A DNA stretch of 64,000 bases, from positions 1-64,000 of the forward strand of contig JAOPYK010000135.1 of NCBI GenBank assembly GCA_025964695.1, read 5' to 3'. Source of the stretch: Streptosporangiaceae bacterium. Lineage in GTDB: Bacteria > Actinomycetota > Actinomycetes > Streptosporangiales > Streptosporangiaceae. The translations under genes and the position numbers were made by a program. The notes beneath the pieces were generated by a model that did no database searches, was not told the DNA's origin, and saw nothing but the letters and a program-made list of their open reading frames with translations. Position 1 is the first letter of the stretch; each line of letters starts with the position of its first letter. Of this stretch, positions 36,555 to 44,748 are shown piece by piece.

Positions 36555-36653
36555 TTACTTCTTGTTACGACGCTGAACGCGCGTCTTCTTGAGCAGCTTG
36601 CGGTGCTTCTTCTTCGCCATCCGCTTACGGCGCTTCTTGATAACGGAGCCCAC
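36555..36653 (-). CDS. Small ribosomal protein bS22 (AURKAIP1/COX24-type, 32 aa)
   Basis: GTG-initiated, 32 codons: [20 protein letters not shown], then [12 protein letters not shown]. It is almost entirely Lys/Arg. The sequence matches the tiny actinobacterial protein seen in mycobacterial 30S subunits and named bS22, which shares the COX24/AURKAIP1 motif. GAGG lies eight bases upstream of the GTG. It is easily missed because of its size. It sits between the SDR and the excisionase-like HTH gene, the same order as Rv0501-Rv0500B-Rv0500A. Confidence 0.88.
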   Translation of the reverse strand: MGSVIKKRRKRMAKKKHRKLLKKTRVQRRNKK

Positions 36654-36860
36654 GAAGCCTCACTCGACCAATCGATTTGCGTGCAGGAGACGGGCGATCG
36701 TCGCTCACCAGGAGGGTGCGCGTACGGCCCGGAGCCCAAGACTACCGCTGGACCGGCGGCCCTCAGGCCGCCGGTCTGCCTCATCCCCGTGTTGCCACAG
36801 CGGAGTTCCCCGCACGACCGGGTCAGATCAGGGCTCGAAATCACGCACGAGCCCTACCCC

Positions 36861-37064
36861 TCACCCGGCTTCGATGAACGCGTCGCGCAGGTAGTCATGG
36901 ACGGCCTGCTCCGGAACCCGGAACGAACGGCCGACCCGGATCGCCGGCAGTTCCCCGGAATGAACAAGGCGGTAGACCGTCATCTTGGACACCCGCATCA
37001 CCGCCGCCACTTCGGACACTGTCAGGAATCTGACCTCGCTGAGAGGTCGCTCGCCTGAGCCCAT
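36861..37064 (-). CDS. Excisionase-type HTH DNA-binding protein
   Basis: 67 aa. A single winged HTH of the BldC/excisionase type: FLTVSEVAAVMRVSKMTVYR, then LVHSGELPAIRVGRSFRVPE. There is no other domain. The ATG at 37064 has GAGGG at seven bases; a longer frame adds a Cys/Gly/Arg-rich extension unlikely to be real. It is conserved upstream of bS22 and near proC in actinobacteria (Rv0500A-like). The DNA target is unknown. The 207-bp gap 36654-36860 holds nothing I can identify. Confidence 0.85.
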   Translation of the reverse strand: MGSGERPLSEVRFLTVSEVAAVMRVSKMTVYRLVHSGELPAIRVGRSFRVPEQAVHDYLRDAFIEAG

Positions 37065-37174
37065 CGGACGCCCTCTTCCACACGCGCATGTCACCAGACC
37101 TTTAGGTGACTTTGCTCACGCACGTGTACTTTCCCCCAGCGTAAATCGTGTATCCCTCGTCGCAAGAGGAGAGT

Positions 37175-37984
37175 TCAGGCAATCAGGCCCGCGCGCGCCA
37201 ACAAGTAGGCCGTCATCGGCGTGTAGTGGTGTGGCAGCACGTTGTCGTCCAGCGGCACAACGGCGGCGATTTTGCCTTCCACCTCCCCTGCGAACAGGGC
37301 AGGGTCGTTGGAGTCCGCGAATCCGACGGTCGGGATTCCGGCCTCGCCGGCCGCTCCGGCCCAGCCGTGATCCGCTATGGCCAGATCCGGCCAATCGCTA
37401 GATTCGGCTGCGAGATCGGCGAGCATCGCCCCCATTGGGGCCGCGTCGTGGGTGTGATGGAGCGAACCGCCGCCCGCCAGCATCGCCACCCCGTCGACGT
37501 AGCGAATGTGCCGATCACGCGGTCCCGTCGCCGTCTCCACCTCGTACGACCAGCCGTTGGCCGGGGTCAGCACCCGGCAGCCGCGGGCGTGCAGCGCCCG
37601 CCCGACGGCGAGATGGACCGGGAGCAGCCCGGTCGGGTGCCCGGTGGCGATCAGGACGCTCGCCCGGTTCTCGGCGGCCTCCGCCAGCCGTGCGGCCATC
37701 GCCTCCAGGGCGTCCAGGGTCAGGTCTGGGTCGATCGTGTCGTCGCCATAGAAGTGCGCCGGGTCGGGATCGACCCCGCACCGCTCGGCCATCATCGCCA
37801 GGATCTCGTCGAAGGACCAGGGGCGCTTGAGGTTCAACCCGAACAGGTAGTGCGGGTTTCCCGCAGCCATCCGCCGATAGTGCAGCAGGTTGTTCTGCCG
37901 GGGAGTCGCCACCTCGCCCGCGATGAGGGTGCGGACGAGGTGCTCGCGCAACTCCTGCCTGCTCGGCGGAGTGCCCAGGCTCAC
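37175..37984 (-). CDS. Phosphatase-like protein of the actinobacterial acuC neighbourhood
   Basis: 269 aa. It contains LIATGHPTGLLPVHLAVGRA, RYVDGVAMLAGGGSLHHTHD, IADHGWAGAAGEAG and GFADSNDPALF. These recur in an actinobacterial family annotated as phosphatase, but I cannot name the catalytic residues or substrate with certainty; the His/Asp-rich stretches suggest a metal site. The GTG at 37984 overlaps the acuC stop as GTGA, which fixes the start and implies coupled translation. Confidence 0.65.
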   Translation of the reverse strand: MSLGTPPSRQELREHLVRTLIAGEVATPRQNNLLHYRRMAAGNPHYLFGLNLKRPWSFDEILAMMAERCGVDPDPAHFYGDDTIDPDLTLDALEAMAARLAEAAENRASVLIATGHPTGLLPVHLAVGRALHARGCRVLTPANGWSYEVETATGPRDRHIRYVDGVAMLAGGGSLHHTHDAAPMGAMLADLAAESSDWPDLAIADHGWAGAAGEAGIPTVGFADSNDPALFAGEVEGKIAAVVPLDDNVLPHHYTPMTAYLLARAGLIA

Positions 37985-39234
37985 GGCTCTGTCAGCGGGT
38001 CCAGACCATGTTCCGGGAACACCCCCCGCCGCGTCGCCAGCACCGCCTGATCGAGCGGATTCGCCGGGTCGTAGCCCGTCCCCCACGTCCGTACCTCCGT
38101 CGGTGTGTCGGTCGTATCCCCGTCGCCCCGCCCGGGGCCATCGGTCATCCGCCTCGGCGCGATCTCCCCGGTCCGCTTGCGCACGAAATCGCGCCAGCTC
38201 TCCGGGATCGCGGTGTCCGCCGGGATCGGGTGCGCCGCCGCCTCGGCGATCAGGTGCGTCCAGGCCCGTGGCACCACCTGTACGAGCTCGTACCCACCGC
38301 CGCCGGTCAGGAGCCAGCGGCCGCCGGCGGTCTCGTGGGCCAGCCGGTGCAACGCCCGGTACGCCGTCCGCTGACCGTCGATGGTCAGCGAGAGGTGGGC
38401 CAGCGGGTCGAGCGAGTGAGCGTCACAGCCCTGCTGGGTCACCAGCACCTGGGGCTCGAAGGCCCGCAACAGCGGCGGCACGATGGCCTCGAACGCCCGC
38501 AGCCAGGCCGAATCACCGGTGCCGGGAGGCAACGCCACGTTGACGGCCATGCCCTCCGCGCCGGGGCCGCCGGTCTCCTGCGGGTAGCCGGTGCCCGGGA
38601 AGAGGGTGCGGGGGGTCTCGTGCAGGCTGATCGTGAGCACCCGCGAATCGTCGTAGAAGGCCGTCTGGACCCCGTCGCCGTGGTGCACGTCGATGTCGAC
38701 GTACGCCACCCGCTCGGCGCCGTTCTCGAGCAGCCACGCGATCGCTATCGCCGGGTCGTTGTAGACGCAGAAGCCCGAGGCCGCACCGGGCATCGCGTGG
38801 TGCAGGCCGCCGGCGACGTTGGCGGCGTGGTCGGTGGCGCCGCTCCAGACCGCTCGCGCGGCGGCCACCGACGCCCCCGCGATCAGCGCGGAGGCCTCGT
38901 GCATGCCGAGAAAGACGGGATTGTCAGCCGTCCCCAGCCCGCGTTCCAGCGCGGGCAGCCCGGTGTCGCCGCACTGCTTGACCGCCTCGAGGTAGGCGAG
39001 TTCGTGAACCATCAGCAGCAGGGCGTCGTCGGCGGGCTCGAAGCCCTCGACCTTCACGTTGGGGTGGGAGAGCACTCCGAACTGACGGGCCAGTTCCATG
39101 GTGAGCTCGACTCGTACGGGGTTGAGCGGATGGCTGGGGCCGAAGTCGTAGGAGATGAGCCTGTCATCCCAGAGAACCTTCAGAGAGCAGGCGCCAGAGG
39201 AACATTCCCCCTCGGATGACAACGAACGGCTCAT
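37981..39234 (-). CDS. acuC: AcuC-type deacetylase (class I HDAC-like)
   Basis: 417 aa. Zinc-dependent arginase/deacetylase fold with AGGLHHAMPGAASGFCVYND (tandem active-site His), YVDIDVHHGDGVQTAFY (metal-binding Asp-His) and LLTGGGGYE. Bacillus AcuC deacetylates and activates acetyl-CoA synthetase; the same lysine-deacetylase role is likely here. The C-terminal ~65 residues (Asp/Thr/Pro-rich) go beyond the core. The ATG at 39234 is chosen to exclude a Cys-rich stretch; its ribosome site is weak. It is coupled to the downstream phosphatase gene. Confidence 0.9.
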   Translation of the reverse strand: MSRSLSSEGECSSGACSLKVLWDDRLISYDFGPSHPLNPVRVELTMELARQFGVLSHPNVKVEGFEPADDALLLMVHELAYLEAVKQCGDTGLPALERGLGTADNPVFLGMHEASALIAGASVAAARAVWSGATDHAANVAGGLHHAMPGAASGFCVYNDPAIAIAWLLENGAERVAYVDIDVHHGDGVQTAFYDDSRVLTISLHETPRTLFPGTGYPQETGGPGAEGMAVNVALPPGTGDSAWLRAFEAIVPPLLRAFEPQVLVTQQGCDAHSLDPLAHLSLTIDGQRTAYRALHRLAHETAGGRWLLTGGGGYELVQVVPRAWTHLIAEAAAHPIPADTAIPESWRDFVRKRTGEIAPRRMTDGPGRGDGDTTDTPTEVRTWGTGYDPANPLDQAVLATRRGVFPEHGLDPLTEP

Positions 39235-39401
39235 GCAGGTCACGCTACCGCTCCGGCCGCCACAGCCCTGAGTGGCGCAGGTCACAAACCTGCGGTGATG
39301 GCAGGCGAATATTTAAAAACTCTACAAAATTGCTATGTGAACTACCGCACTCGAGGGGGCATCTTAGTAACACAACGGAAATAAGGCTCCAGGTGGTGCA
39401 C
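39235..39401. promoter_or_regulatory. AT-rich divergent promoter region, acuC / esterase
   Basis: A 167-bp gap between divergent genes. Positions ~39308-39345 form a sharp A/T-rich island (TTTAAAAACTCTACAAAATT) in otherwise GC-rich DNA; TATGTG nearby is a possible -10 box for the esterase. It may also attract Lsr2. The assignment is by composition and position. Confidence 0.4.
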
Positions 39402-40487
39402 ATGGCTGCAGAGATTCCGTCGGAGATCGCGGTGACGGCGTTTCCGGTCGCGCCACCCCCCGTGGCCGCCTACGAGCCCGAATCCGGCTGGACCCTGACG
39501 CCGTACGGACGATCCCCAAGCAGGCAGAGCCGCGCGATCTCCCGGGCGCTGCGGCTGGGAGTGCGTCCGCTGGTCAACTGGATGCCCGGCACCTGGGTCT
39601 CCATCCGGACGCTACGGACCGCGATCGACGCCGCCGCCCGCCTGATGCGAGTGGACCCCCGTGTCCGGGTGGAGGCCCTGCTGGATCCGCAGGTGGAGTC
39701 GCCCGGCCCGGGCCGCCCGATCTCCGGCGAATGGGTCTTCCCCACCGCACGGAACGCCGCGCCGGCACAGGACGGCGCGATCCTGTACCTGCACGGCGGC
39801 GGCTACGTGCTCTGCTCGCCCCAGACGCACCGGCCGATCACCGCGCGGCTGGCGATCGACACCGGGCTGCCCGTGCTGGTCCCGCGCTACCGGCTGGCCC
39901 CGGAGCATCCGTTCCCGGCCGCGCTCGAGGACGCGCTCGACGCCTACCGGTGGCTGCTGGCCCGTGGCATCCCCGCCTCGCGCATCGTCGTCGCGGGCGA
40001 CTCGGCCGGCGGACACCTGTCCGCCTCCCTCGCCGGCGAGATCTGCCGTACGGGTCTGCCCTCCCCCGCCGGGGTGGTGCTGTACTCACCCTGGGTGGAC
40101 CTCACCTGCGAGCTGTCCACCGAGCGGGACCGGCAGGTGGCCGACCCCTACATCAGCCCGGCCGCGGCCCGCCGTCTCGGCCGTCTCGTGGTGGGTACGG
40201 GCGACTTCCAAGATCCCCGGCTGGCACTGCTGACCTGCTCGTGGTCGAACACCCCGCCGTTCCTCATCCAGGTCGGCGGCGCGGAGGTGCTGCGGCCCGA
40301 GGCGGAGCGGCTGGCAGAGATCCTGACCCAGGCTGGTGCCGCCTGCGAGCTCCAGGTCTGGCCCGGTCAGATGCACGTCTTCCAGATGCTCAACAGGTTC
40401 CTACCGGAGTCCCGCGCCGCAGTGCGCGAGACCGCCCGCTTCATCACCTCCGTCCTCGCCGCCGACGAGATGAATGCCGTCGCCTAG
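39402..40487 (+). CDS. Alpha/beta hydrolase, hormone-sensitive-lipase (HSL) family esterase
   Basis: 361 aa. The oxyanion motif is YLHGGGYVLCS, the nucleophile elbow VVAGDSAGGHLSA, and the acid/base region ends with WPGQMHVFQML, whose His completes the triad. RYRLAPEHPFPAALED is typical of the HSL/type IV esterase group. No signal peptide is evident, so it is probably a cytoplasmic short-chain ester hydrolase. The ATG at 39402 has AGGTGG upstream; the longer frame begins inside the acuC leader. Confidence 0.88.
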   Translation: MAAEIPSEIAVTAFPVAPPPVAAYEPESGWTLTPYGRSPSRQSRAISRALRLGVRPLVNWMPGTWVSIRTLRTAIDAAARLMRVDPRVRVEALLDPQVESPGPGRPISGEWVFPTARNAAPAQDGAILYLHGGGYVLCSPQTHRPITARLAIDTGLPVLVPRYRLAPEHPFPAALEDALDAYRWLLARGIPASRIVVAGDSAGGHLSASLAGEICRTGLPSPAGVVLYSPWVDLTCELSTERDRQVADPYISPAAARRLGRLVVGTGDFQDPRLALLTCSWSNTPPFLIQVGGAEVLRPEAERLAEILTQAGAACELQVWPGQMHVFQMLNRFLPESRAAVRETARFITSVLAADEMNAVA

Positions 40488-40530
40488 CCTTTCCCGGACC
40501 ACCGGACGAAGCGAGGCCATGAACACCAGG

Positions 40531-40608
40531 TCACTCGGTGCGGAGGGCCATGACGGGATCGAGCTTGCCGGCCCGGCGGGCGGGGACCACCCCGAAGAAG
40601 ACCCACGG
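40531..40608 (-). pseudogene. FtsX/MacB-like ABC permease C-terminal remnant
   Basis: Reading the minus strand, the frame ending at 40531 encodes VFFGVVPARRAGKLDPVMAL and RTE before a stop. PARRAxxLDPVxALRxE is the classic C-terminus of MacB/FtsX-type permeases. Upstream of it the frame is not permease-like and runs into a tandem repeat, so only the last ~25 residues survive. No ABC partner is adjacent. Confidence 0.55.
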
Positions 40609-40617
40609 CACCGAACC

Positions 40618-40650
40618 GTTGTTCCGTCCGTTGTTCCGTCCGTTGTTCAG
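40618..40650. repeat. Tandem array, 12-bp unit
   Basis: GTTGTTCCGTCC repeated 2.75 times without mismatch. It separates the permease remnant from the next membrane-protein gene and overlaps that gene's stop codon (40647-40649). It may have formed at the deletion junction that removed the permease. Confidence 0.8.
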
Positions 40651-41069
40651 TCGGCCTGCCGGCCCGCCGGTTCGAGGACCCGGTCGGGTACCGCAACCAG
40701 CGATCCGACCAGGGCGGCCACCGCGGCGACGGCCTCGCCGGCGAGGCTGACCACTTTCTCGGTGCTCCAGATCGGTTCGTACATCCCGGGAATCACTCCC
40801 AGGATCGGGCCCGGATCCACGTACCGGTAGAACAGCACGGCGGCCACTCCGGCCGCCGCCACCAGGAACGCGACGAAGTAGCTCCCCCGGCCGGGGCGCA
40901 GCAGCACCAGCAGTGCCGCGAGCGCGGCGGCGGCGGCCTCCAACCAGAACAACTGCTCGCCGGTGACGAGACCGTTGTTGTTGTAGTGGAAGTCCTTGGC
41001 CAGATGCAGATGAACGTAGCCGTCGATGGCGAGACCCGCGACGACGAGCAATCGGATCACAAAGCCCAT
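40647..41069 (-). CDS. Small four-helix membrane protein, unknown function
   Basis: 140 aa with about four transmembrane segments (for example FVIRLLVVAGLAIDGYVHLH at the N-terminus and YFVAFLVAAAGVAAVLFYRY). The short loops include YNNNGLVTGEQLFWLEA. It is not recognised beyond resembling small actinobacterial integral membrane proteins. The stop codon lies within a 12-bp tandem repeat, so the last residues (RQAD) may be a recent junction. Confidence 0.7.
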   Translation of the reverse strand: MGFVIRLLVVAGLAIDGYVHLHLAKDFHYNNNGLVTGEQLFWLEAAAAALAALLVLLRPGRGSYFVAFLVAAAGVAAVLFYRYVDPGPILGVIPGMYEPIWSTEKVVSLAGEAVAAVAALVGSLVAVPDRVLEPAGRQAD

Positions 41070-41126
41070 ACCTAATACTCGTCCTCACGGCCGCTTTGGT
41101 TCAATTTTCGATCAATAATTCGGACC

Positions 41127-41921
41127 TCAGCCGGACGCGAGTTCGCGGCCCCGGTTGCGGGCGGCCTCGATCGCCTCGATGACCGCGGACCGTACGCCGT
41201 GCCGCTCCAGCTCCCGGATGGCCGCGATGGTCGTGCCCCCCGGCGACGTGACCGCCTCGCGCAGCAGCACCGGATGCTCCCCGGAGTCGCGGAGCATGAT
41301 GGCGGCGCCCACGGCGGACTGGACGACCATCTCCAACGCGGCGGCCCTGGGCATGCCGAGCAGGATCCCTGCGTCGACCATGGCCTCGACCAGGTAGTAG
41401 AAGTAGGCCGGTCCGCTGCCGGACAGAGCGGTGGCGCCGTCCTGCAGCGACTCGGGAATGCGCAGCACCTTGCCGACCGGGGAGAGCAGCTCCTCGGTGA
41501 GCGCGAGATGTTCCTCCCCCGCGTGCGACCCGGCGGAGATGACGCTCATCGCCTCGTCCACATGGACGGGGGTGTTCGACATGACCCGGACCACCGGGAC
41601 GCCCCCGGACAACCGGGCCTCGATGAAGCCGGTGGGGATGCCCGCCGCCATCGAGATCACCAGGGTGCCGGCGGGCACCAACTGGCCGATCTCGTCCAGC
41701 AGCTTGGCCATGTCCTGCGGCTTGACCGCGAGCACCAGCGTGCGGGCCGACTTGGCCGCCTCGGCGTTGCTTCCGGACTCGACACCGTACCGCTCCCGGA
41801 GCAGCGCGGCCCGCTCCTCCCGCCGGGTGGTCACCATCAGCTCCGCCGGGCGGCGACCGGCCCGCAGCACGCCGGACAGCAGCGCCTCGCCCATCTTTCC
41901 GGCACCGAGAATCGCGATCAT
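41127..41921 (-). CDS. proC: Pyrroline-5-carboxylate reductase
   Basis: Last enzyme of proline synthesis, NAD(P)H-dependent; 264 aa. The Rossmann motif AILGAGKMGEALLSGVLRAG starts at residue 3, and the C-terminal dimer domain shows ALSGSGPAYFYYLVEAMVDA and VTSPGGTTIAAIRELE, both hallmarks. The ATG at 41921 has AAGGTG at suitable spacing; the nine-residue upstream extension is dropped. It is on the same strand as the proline dehydrogenase gene upstream of it, so synthesis and breakdown genes are neighbours. Confidence 0.95.
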   Translation of the reverse strand: MIAILGAGKMGEALLSGVLRAGRRPAELMVTTRREERAALLRERYGVESGSNAEAAKSARTLVLAVKPQDMAKLLDEIGQLVPAGTLVISMAAGIPTGFIEARLSGGVPVVRVMSNTPVHVDEAMSVISAGSHAGEEHLALTEELLSPVGKVLRIPESLQDGATALSGSGPAYFYYLVEAMVDAGILLGMPRAAALEMVVQSAVGAAIMLRDSGEHPVLLREAVTSPGGTTIAAIRELERHGVRSAVIEAIEAARNRGRELASG

Positions 41922-42030
41922 ATGACGCACCTTGCAGACGCTGGTCACTGGAGTGTGCCCAGCCTACCGACCCCGCCGGGCCCGGCGGAGGATACTGACC
42001 GGACCCGCCCCGGAGATGGATCCGGCCCGC

Positions 42031-42951
42031 TCAGGACCTGGTCGCCAGCGAGCGCACGAAGAACATCAGGTTCGCGGGACGCTCGGCCAGCCGCCGCATC
42101 ATGTAGCCGTACCACTGCTCGCCGTACGGGACGTAGACGCGCACCTGCCAGCCCTGCTCGGCCAGCCTCCGCTGCTCCTGTGGGCGGATGCCGTACAGCA
42201 TCTGGTACTCGAAGCCTTTCGCCGCGCGGTCGTTGAGCAGCGCCAGTGACCCGGCGATGTCGATGAGCCGGGGGTCATGGGTGGCCAGCATCGGGTAGCC
42301 CCGGCCGGCCATCAGGACCTTCGTGCAACGGACGTACGACCGGTCGATCTCGTCCCTGCCGCTGAACGCCACCGTCTCCGGCGCCGCGTAGGCGCCCTTG
42401 CACAGCCGCACCCGGGAGCCCTCGCCGGCGAGGTCGGCGCAGTACTCCTCGGCCCGCCGCAGATAGGACTGGATCACCGCCCCGGTGCCCGGGAAGTCCT
42501 CGCGCAGCTCCCGCAGGATCCGCAGCGTCGAGCCGACCGTGGTGTGGTCCTCCATGTCGAGGGTCACCGTGGTGCCTGCCGCCCGCGCGGCCGCGCAGAC
42601 GCGCCGGGCGTTGCCGACGGCCAGCTCCTCGTCGAACGCCTGGCCGAGCGCGGTCAGCTTGACCGAGACCTCGGCCCGATCGCCCAGCCCGGTCACGGCC
42701 AGCCGTTCGAGCAGGGCCACGTAGGCCCGTACGGTCGCGGTCGCCTGCCCGGCGTCCAGCGTGTCCTCACCGAGGTGGTCCAGGGTGACCGAGAGTCCCT
42801 GCCCGGTCAGCTTCGCGGTGACGTCGAGCGCGTCGTCGGTGGCCTCCCCGGCGATGAACCGGCGTACCACGTCCCGGCTGTACGGCGCGGTCTCGACGAG
42901 CTTGCGCGTCCGCCCACTGCGGGAAGTCGCCAAGAGGACCTGACGGAGCAC
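42031..42951 (-). CDS. Proline dehydrogenase
   Basis: Monofunctional PRODH of the actinobacterial type, 306 aa, which oxidises proline to pyrroline-5-carboxylate using FAD. Conserved barrel segments include VTLDMEDHTTVGSTLRILRE, IQSYLRRAEEYCADLAGEGS and RLCKGAYAAPETVAF. The C-terminal helix YGEQWYGYMMRRLAERPANL carries the substrate-binding arginines. No P5C dehydrogenase is adjacent. The gap to proC is 109 bp. Confidence 0.93.
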   Translation of the reverse strand: MLRQVLLATSRSGRTRKLVETAPYSRDVVRRFIAGEATDDALDVTAKLTGQGLSVTLDHLGEDTLDAGQATATVRAYVALLERLAVTGLGDRAEVSVKLTALGQAFDEELAVGNARRVCAAARAAGTTVTLDMEDHTTVGSTLRILRELREDFPGTGAVIQSYLRRAEEYCADLAGEGSRVRLCKGAYAAPETVAFSGRDEIDRSYVRCTKVLMAGRGYPMLATHDPRLIDIAGSLALLNDRAAKGFEYQMLYGIRPQEQRRLAEQGWQVRVYVPYGEQWYGYMMRRLAERPANLMFFVRSLATRS

Positions 42952-43051
42952 TGTTCCCCCTCTCCTTGCGGGACGACGTTGTCCCGCTTCATCAGGTTAT
43001 GCCGGGGAGCACTCACCTCCATCCGCACCTGCTCACCTGCCTGCCCCCCCT

Positions 43052-43090
43052 GCCGGGCGGCGCCCGGCCGGGCGGTGCCGGGCCGGGCGG
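43052..43090. repeat. Tandem array, 15-bp unit
   Basis: GCCGGGCGG recurs three times at exact 15-bp spacing (43052, 43067, 43082), with partly conserved spacers. The array lies in the gap between the proline dehydrogenase start and the ABC permease stop and ends 12 bp before that stop. Confidence 0.6.
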
Positions 43091-43102
43091 TCAGTGCGGA
43101 GA

Positions 43103-43837
43103 TCAGGCGGTACGGCGGGGAAGGGTCGCGGCGCCGAGGATCAGGGCCAGCAGCGTGCAGGCCGCGATCACCGCGGTGTCGCGGACGAGAGGGCCCGTCA
43201 GATCGGTGTTACGGGTGAGCTCCTGCATCGCGTCGACCGCGTAAGAGAGCGGCAGCGCGTTGGAGATCCATTGCAGCACCGTGGACATCTGGTCGCGCGA
43301 ACCGATCAGCCCGCACAGCAGCGCCTGGGGAAGCACGAACGCGGGCATGAACTGCACCGCCTGGAACTCGGTCCGGGCGAACGCGCTGGCGAACAGGCCC
43401 AGCGCCATGCCGAGCAGTGCGTCCAGCACCGACAGCAGGATCAGGGCCCACAGCGGGCCTTTCACGTCCAGCCCCAGCCAGGTCAGCGAGATGGTCAGCA
43501 CCACCCCGATCTGGACCAGGGCGACCAGCCCGAAGGCGAGCGCGTACCCGAACAGCAGGTCGAGCTTGCCGAGCGGGGTGGTCATCAGCCGTTCGAGGGT
43601 GCCGGTGGTGCGTTCCCGGAGGGTGGCGACGGAGGTGACGATGAACATGACCACGAAGGGGAAGATGCACAGCAGCAACGGGCCGATCCGGTCGAACGCG
43701 GCCGGCTGGTCGAAGACGTAGCGCAGCAGGATCATCAGCAGGGTGGGCACACCGATGAGCAGGCCCACGGTCCGGTGGTCATGCCTGAGCTGGGCCAGGA
43801 TGCGCCGGGTCGTGGCCAGCGTGATCGCGGGGTTCAT
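43103..43837 (-). CDS. ABC-2 type transporter permease
   Basis: 244 aa with six predicted helices (for example VGLLIGVPTLLMILLRYVF, LLCIFPFVVMFIVTSVATL, TAVIAACTLLALILGAATL). RERTTGTLERLMTTPLGKLD is the cytoplasmic motif of the ABC-2/YadH-DrrB family. It forms an exporter with the ATPase encoded immediately upstream, with which it overlaps by four bases. A drug or lipid substrate is likely but not determined. Confidence 0.88.
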   Translation of the reverse strand: MNPAITLATTRRILAQLRHDHRTVGLLIGVPTLLMILLRYVFDQPAAFDRIGPLLLCIFPFVVMFIVTSVATLRERTTGTLERLMTTPLGKLDLLFGYALAFGLVALVQIGVVLTISLTWLGLDVKGPLWALILLSVLDALLGMALGLFASAFARTEFQAVQFMPAFVLPQALLCGLIGSRDQMSTVLQWISNALPLSYAVDAMQELTRNTDLTGPLVRDTAVIAACTLLALILGAATLPRRTA

Positions 43838-44562
43838 GCCGAGGCCTCCTGCTTCTTCTCGCCGATGAGGCGCAGGAACGCCTCGTCGAGGTCGTGCGTG
43901 CCGGTCCGGGCGCGCAGGCCGTCCGGGGTGTCGTCGGCCAGGAGGTGGCCGTCCCGCAGCAGCAGCAACCGCTCACAGCGGGCCGCCTCGTCCATGACGT
44001 GGCTGGAGACCAGCAGCGTGGCGCCGCTCCCGGCCAGTTCGTGGAACATCCCCCACAGCTCCTCCCGCAGGACCGGATCGAGGCCCACCGTGGGCTCGTC
44101 CAGCACCACCAACTCGGGGGTGCCGAGCAGTGCGACGGCCAGGCTTGCCCGGCTGCTCTGACCACCGGACAGCGAGCCGACCAGCTGGTCACGGGACTCT
44201 CCCAGGCCGACCTCCTCGATCACCCGGTCGGCGTCGTCCCGGGGGGCGCCCAGCACGGAGGCGAAGTAACGGAGGTTCTCCAGCACGGTCAGGTCGACGT
44301 AGACCGCCGGGTTCTGGGTGGCGTATCCGACCTTGCGGCGCAACTCCTTGCTGCCCGCCGGATGGCCGAGGACGGTCACCGTGCCCGCCCGGACGATCTG
44401 CACGCCCACAAGGGCCCGCATGAGGGTGGTCTTGCCGCAGCCGCTCGGCCCGAGCAGGCCGACGACCGAGCCGCGTGGCACCTCGAACTCGAGGCCGTGC
44501 AACACTTCGCGGCCGCCTCGCTCCACACGCAGGCCCGCGACGCTCACCGCTGAACTCATCAT
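43834..44562 (-). CDS. ABC transporter ATP-binding protein
   Basis: 242 aa. Walker A GLLGPSGCGKTTLMRAL, Q-loop YATQNPAVY, signature VGSLSGGQSSRASLAVAL (LSGGQ), Walker B LVVLDEPTVGLDPVLREEL and the H-switch VSSHVMDE are all present. It belongs to the DrrA/CcmA-type exporter group. The two consecutive ATG codons at the start lie in the palindrome TCATCATATGATGA (44556-44569), a possible regulator site. A TetR gene lies upstream on the same strand and probably controls the exporter. Confidence 0.92.
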   Translation of the reverse strand: MMSSAVSVAGLRVERGGREVLHGLEFEVPRGSVVGLLGPSGCGKTTLMRALVGVQIVRAGTVTVLGHPAGSKELRRKVGYATQNPAVYVDLTVLENLRYFASVLGAPRDDADRVIEEVGLGESRDQLVGSLSGGQSSRASLAVALLGTPELVVLDEPTVGLDPVLREELWGMFHELAGSGATLLVSSHVMDEAARCERLLLLRDGHLLADDTPDGLRARTGTHDLDEAFLRLIGEKKQEASA

Positions 44563-44569
44563 ATGATGA
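44556..44569. promoter_or_regulatory. Palindrome over the ABC ATPase start codon
   Basis: TCATCATATGATGA is a perfect 14-bp palindrome that contains the tandem ATG start of the exporter ATPase. It could be an operator for the adjacent TetR protein. Since codon composition makes ATGATG palindromes easy to form, chance is a real alternative. Confidence 0.4.
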
Positions 44570-44592
44570 ATTTAGGTCGACAGGCCGCCGCC

Positions 44593-44646
44593 GTCAAGGC
44601 CCTGGAAACCGTCAACGCCCTGGAGACCGTCAAGGCCGCCGGAGCC
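44593..44646. repeat. Tandem array, 18-bp unit
   Basis: Three 18-bp units, consensus GTCAASGCCCTGGARACC; the first two differ at two positions and the third is decayed after GTCAAGGCC. The array lies in the 186-bp gap between the ABC ATPase start and the TetR stop. Confidence 0.7.
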
Positions 44647-44748
44647 GTGATGGGCACGAAGCATGACCAGCCGTCGTTGCGACCACCGGAATCGCGATGG
44701 CCGACGGCCGCGCGCAGGGGGCCTACGCTCGGTGAAGCGAACCCGGGG

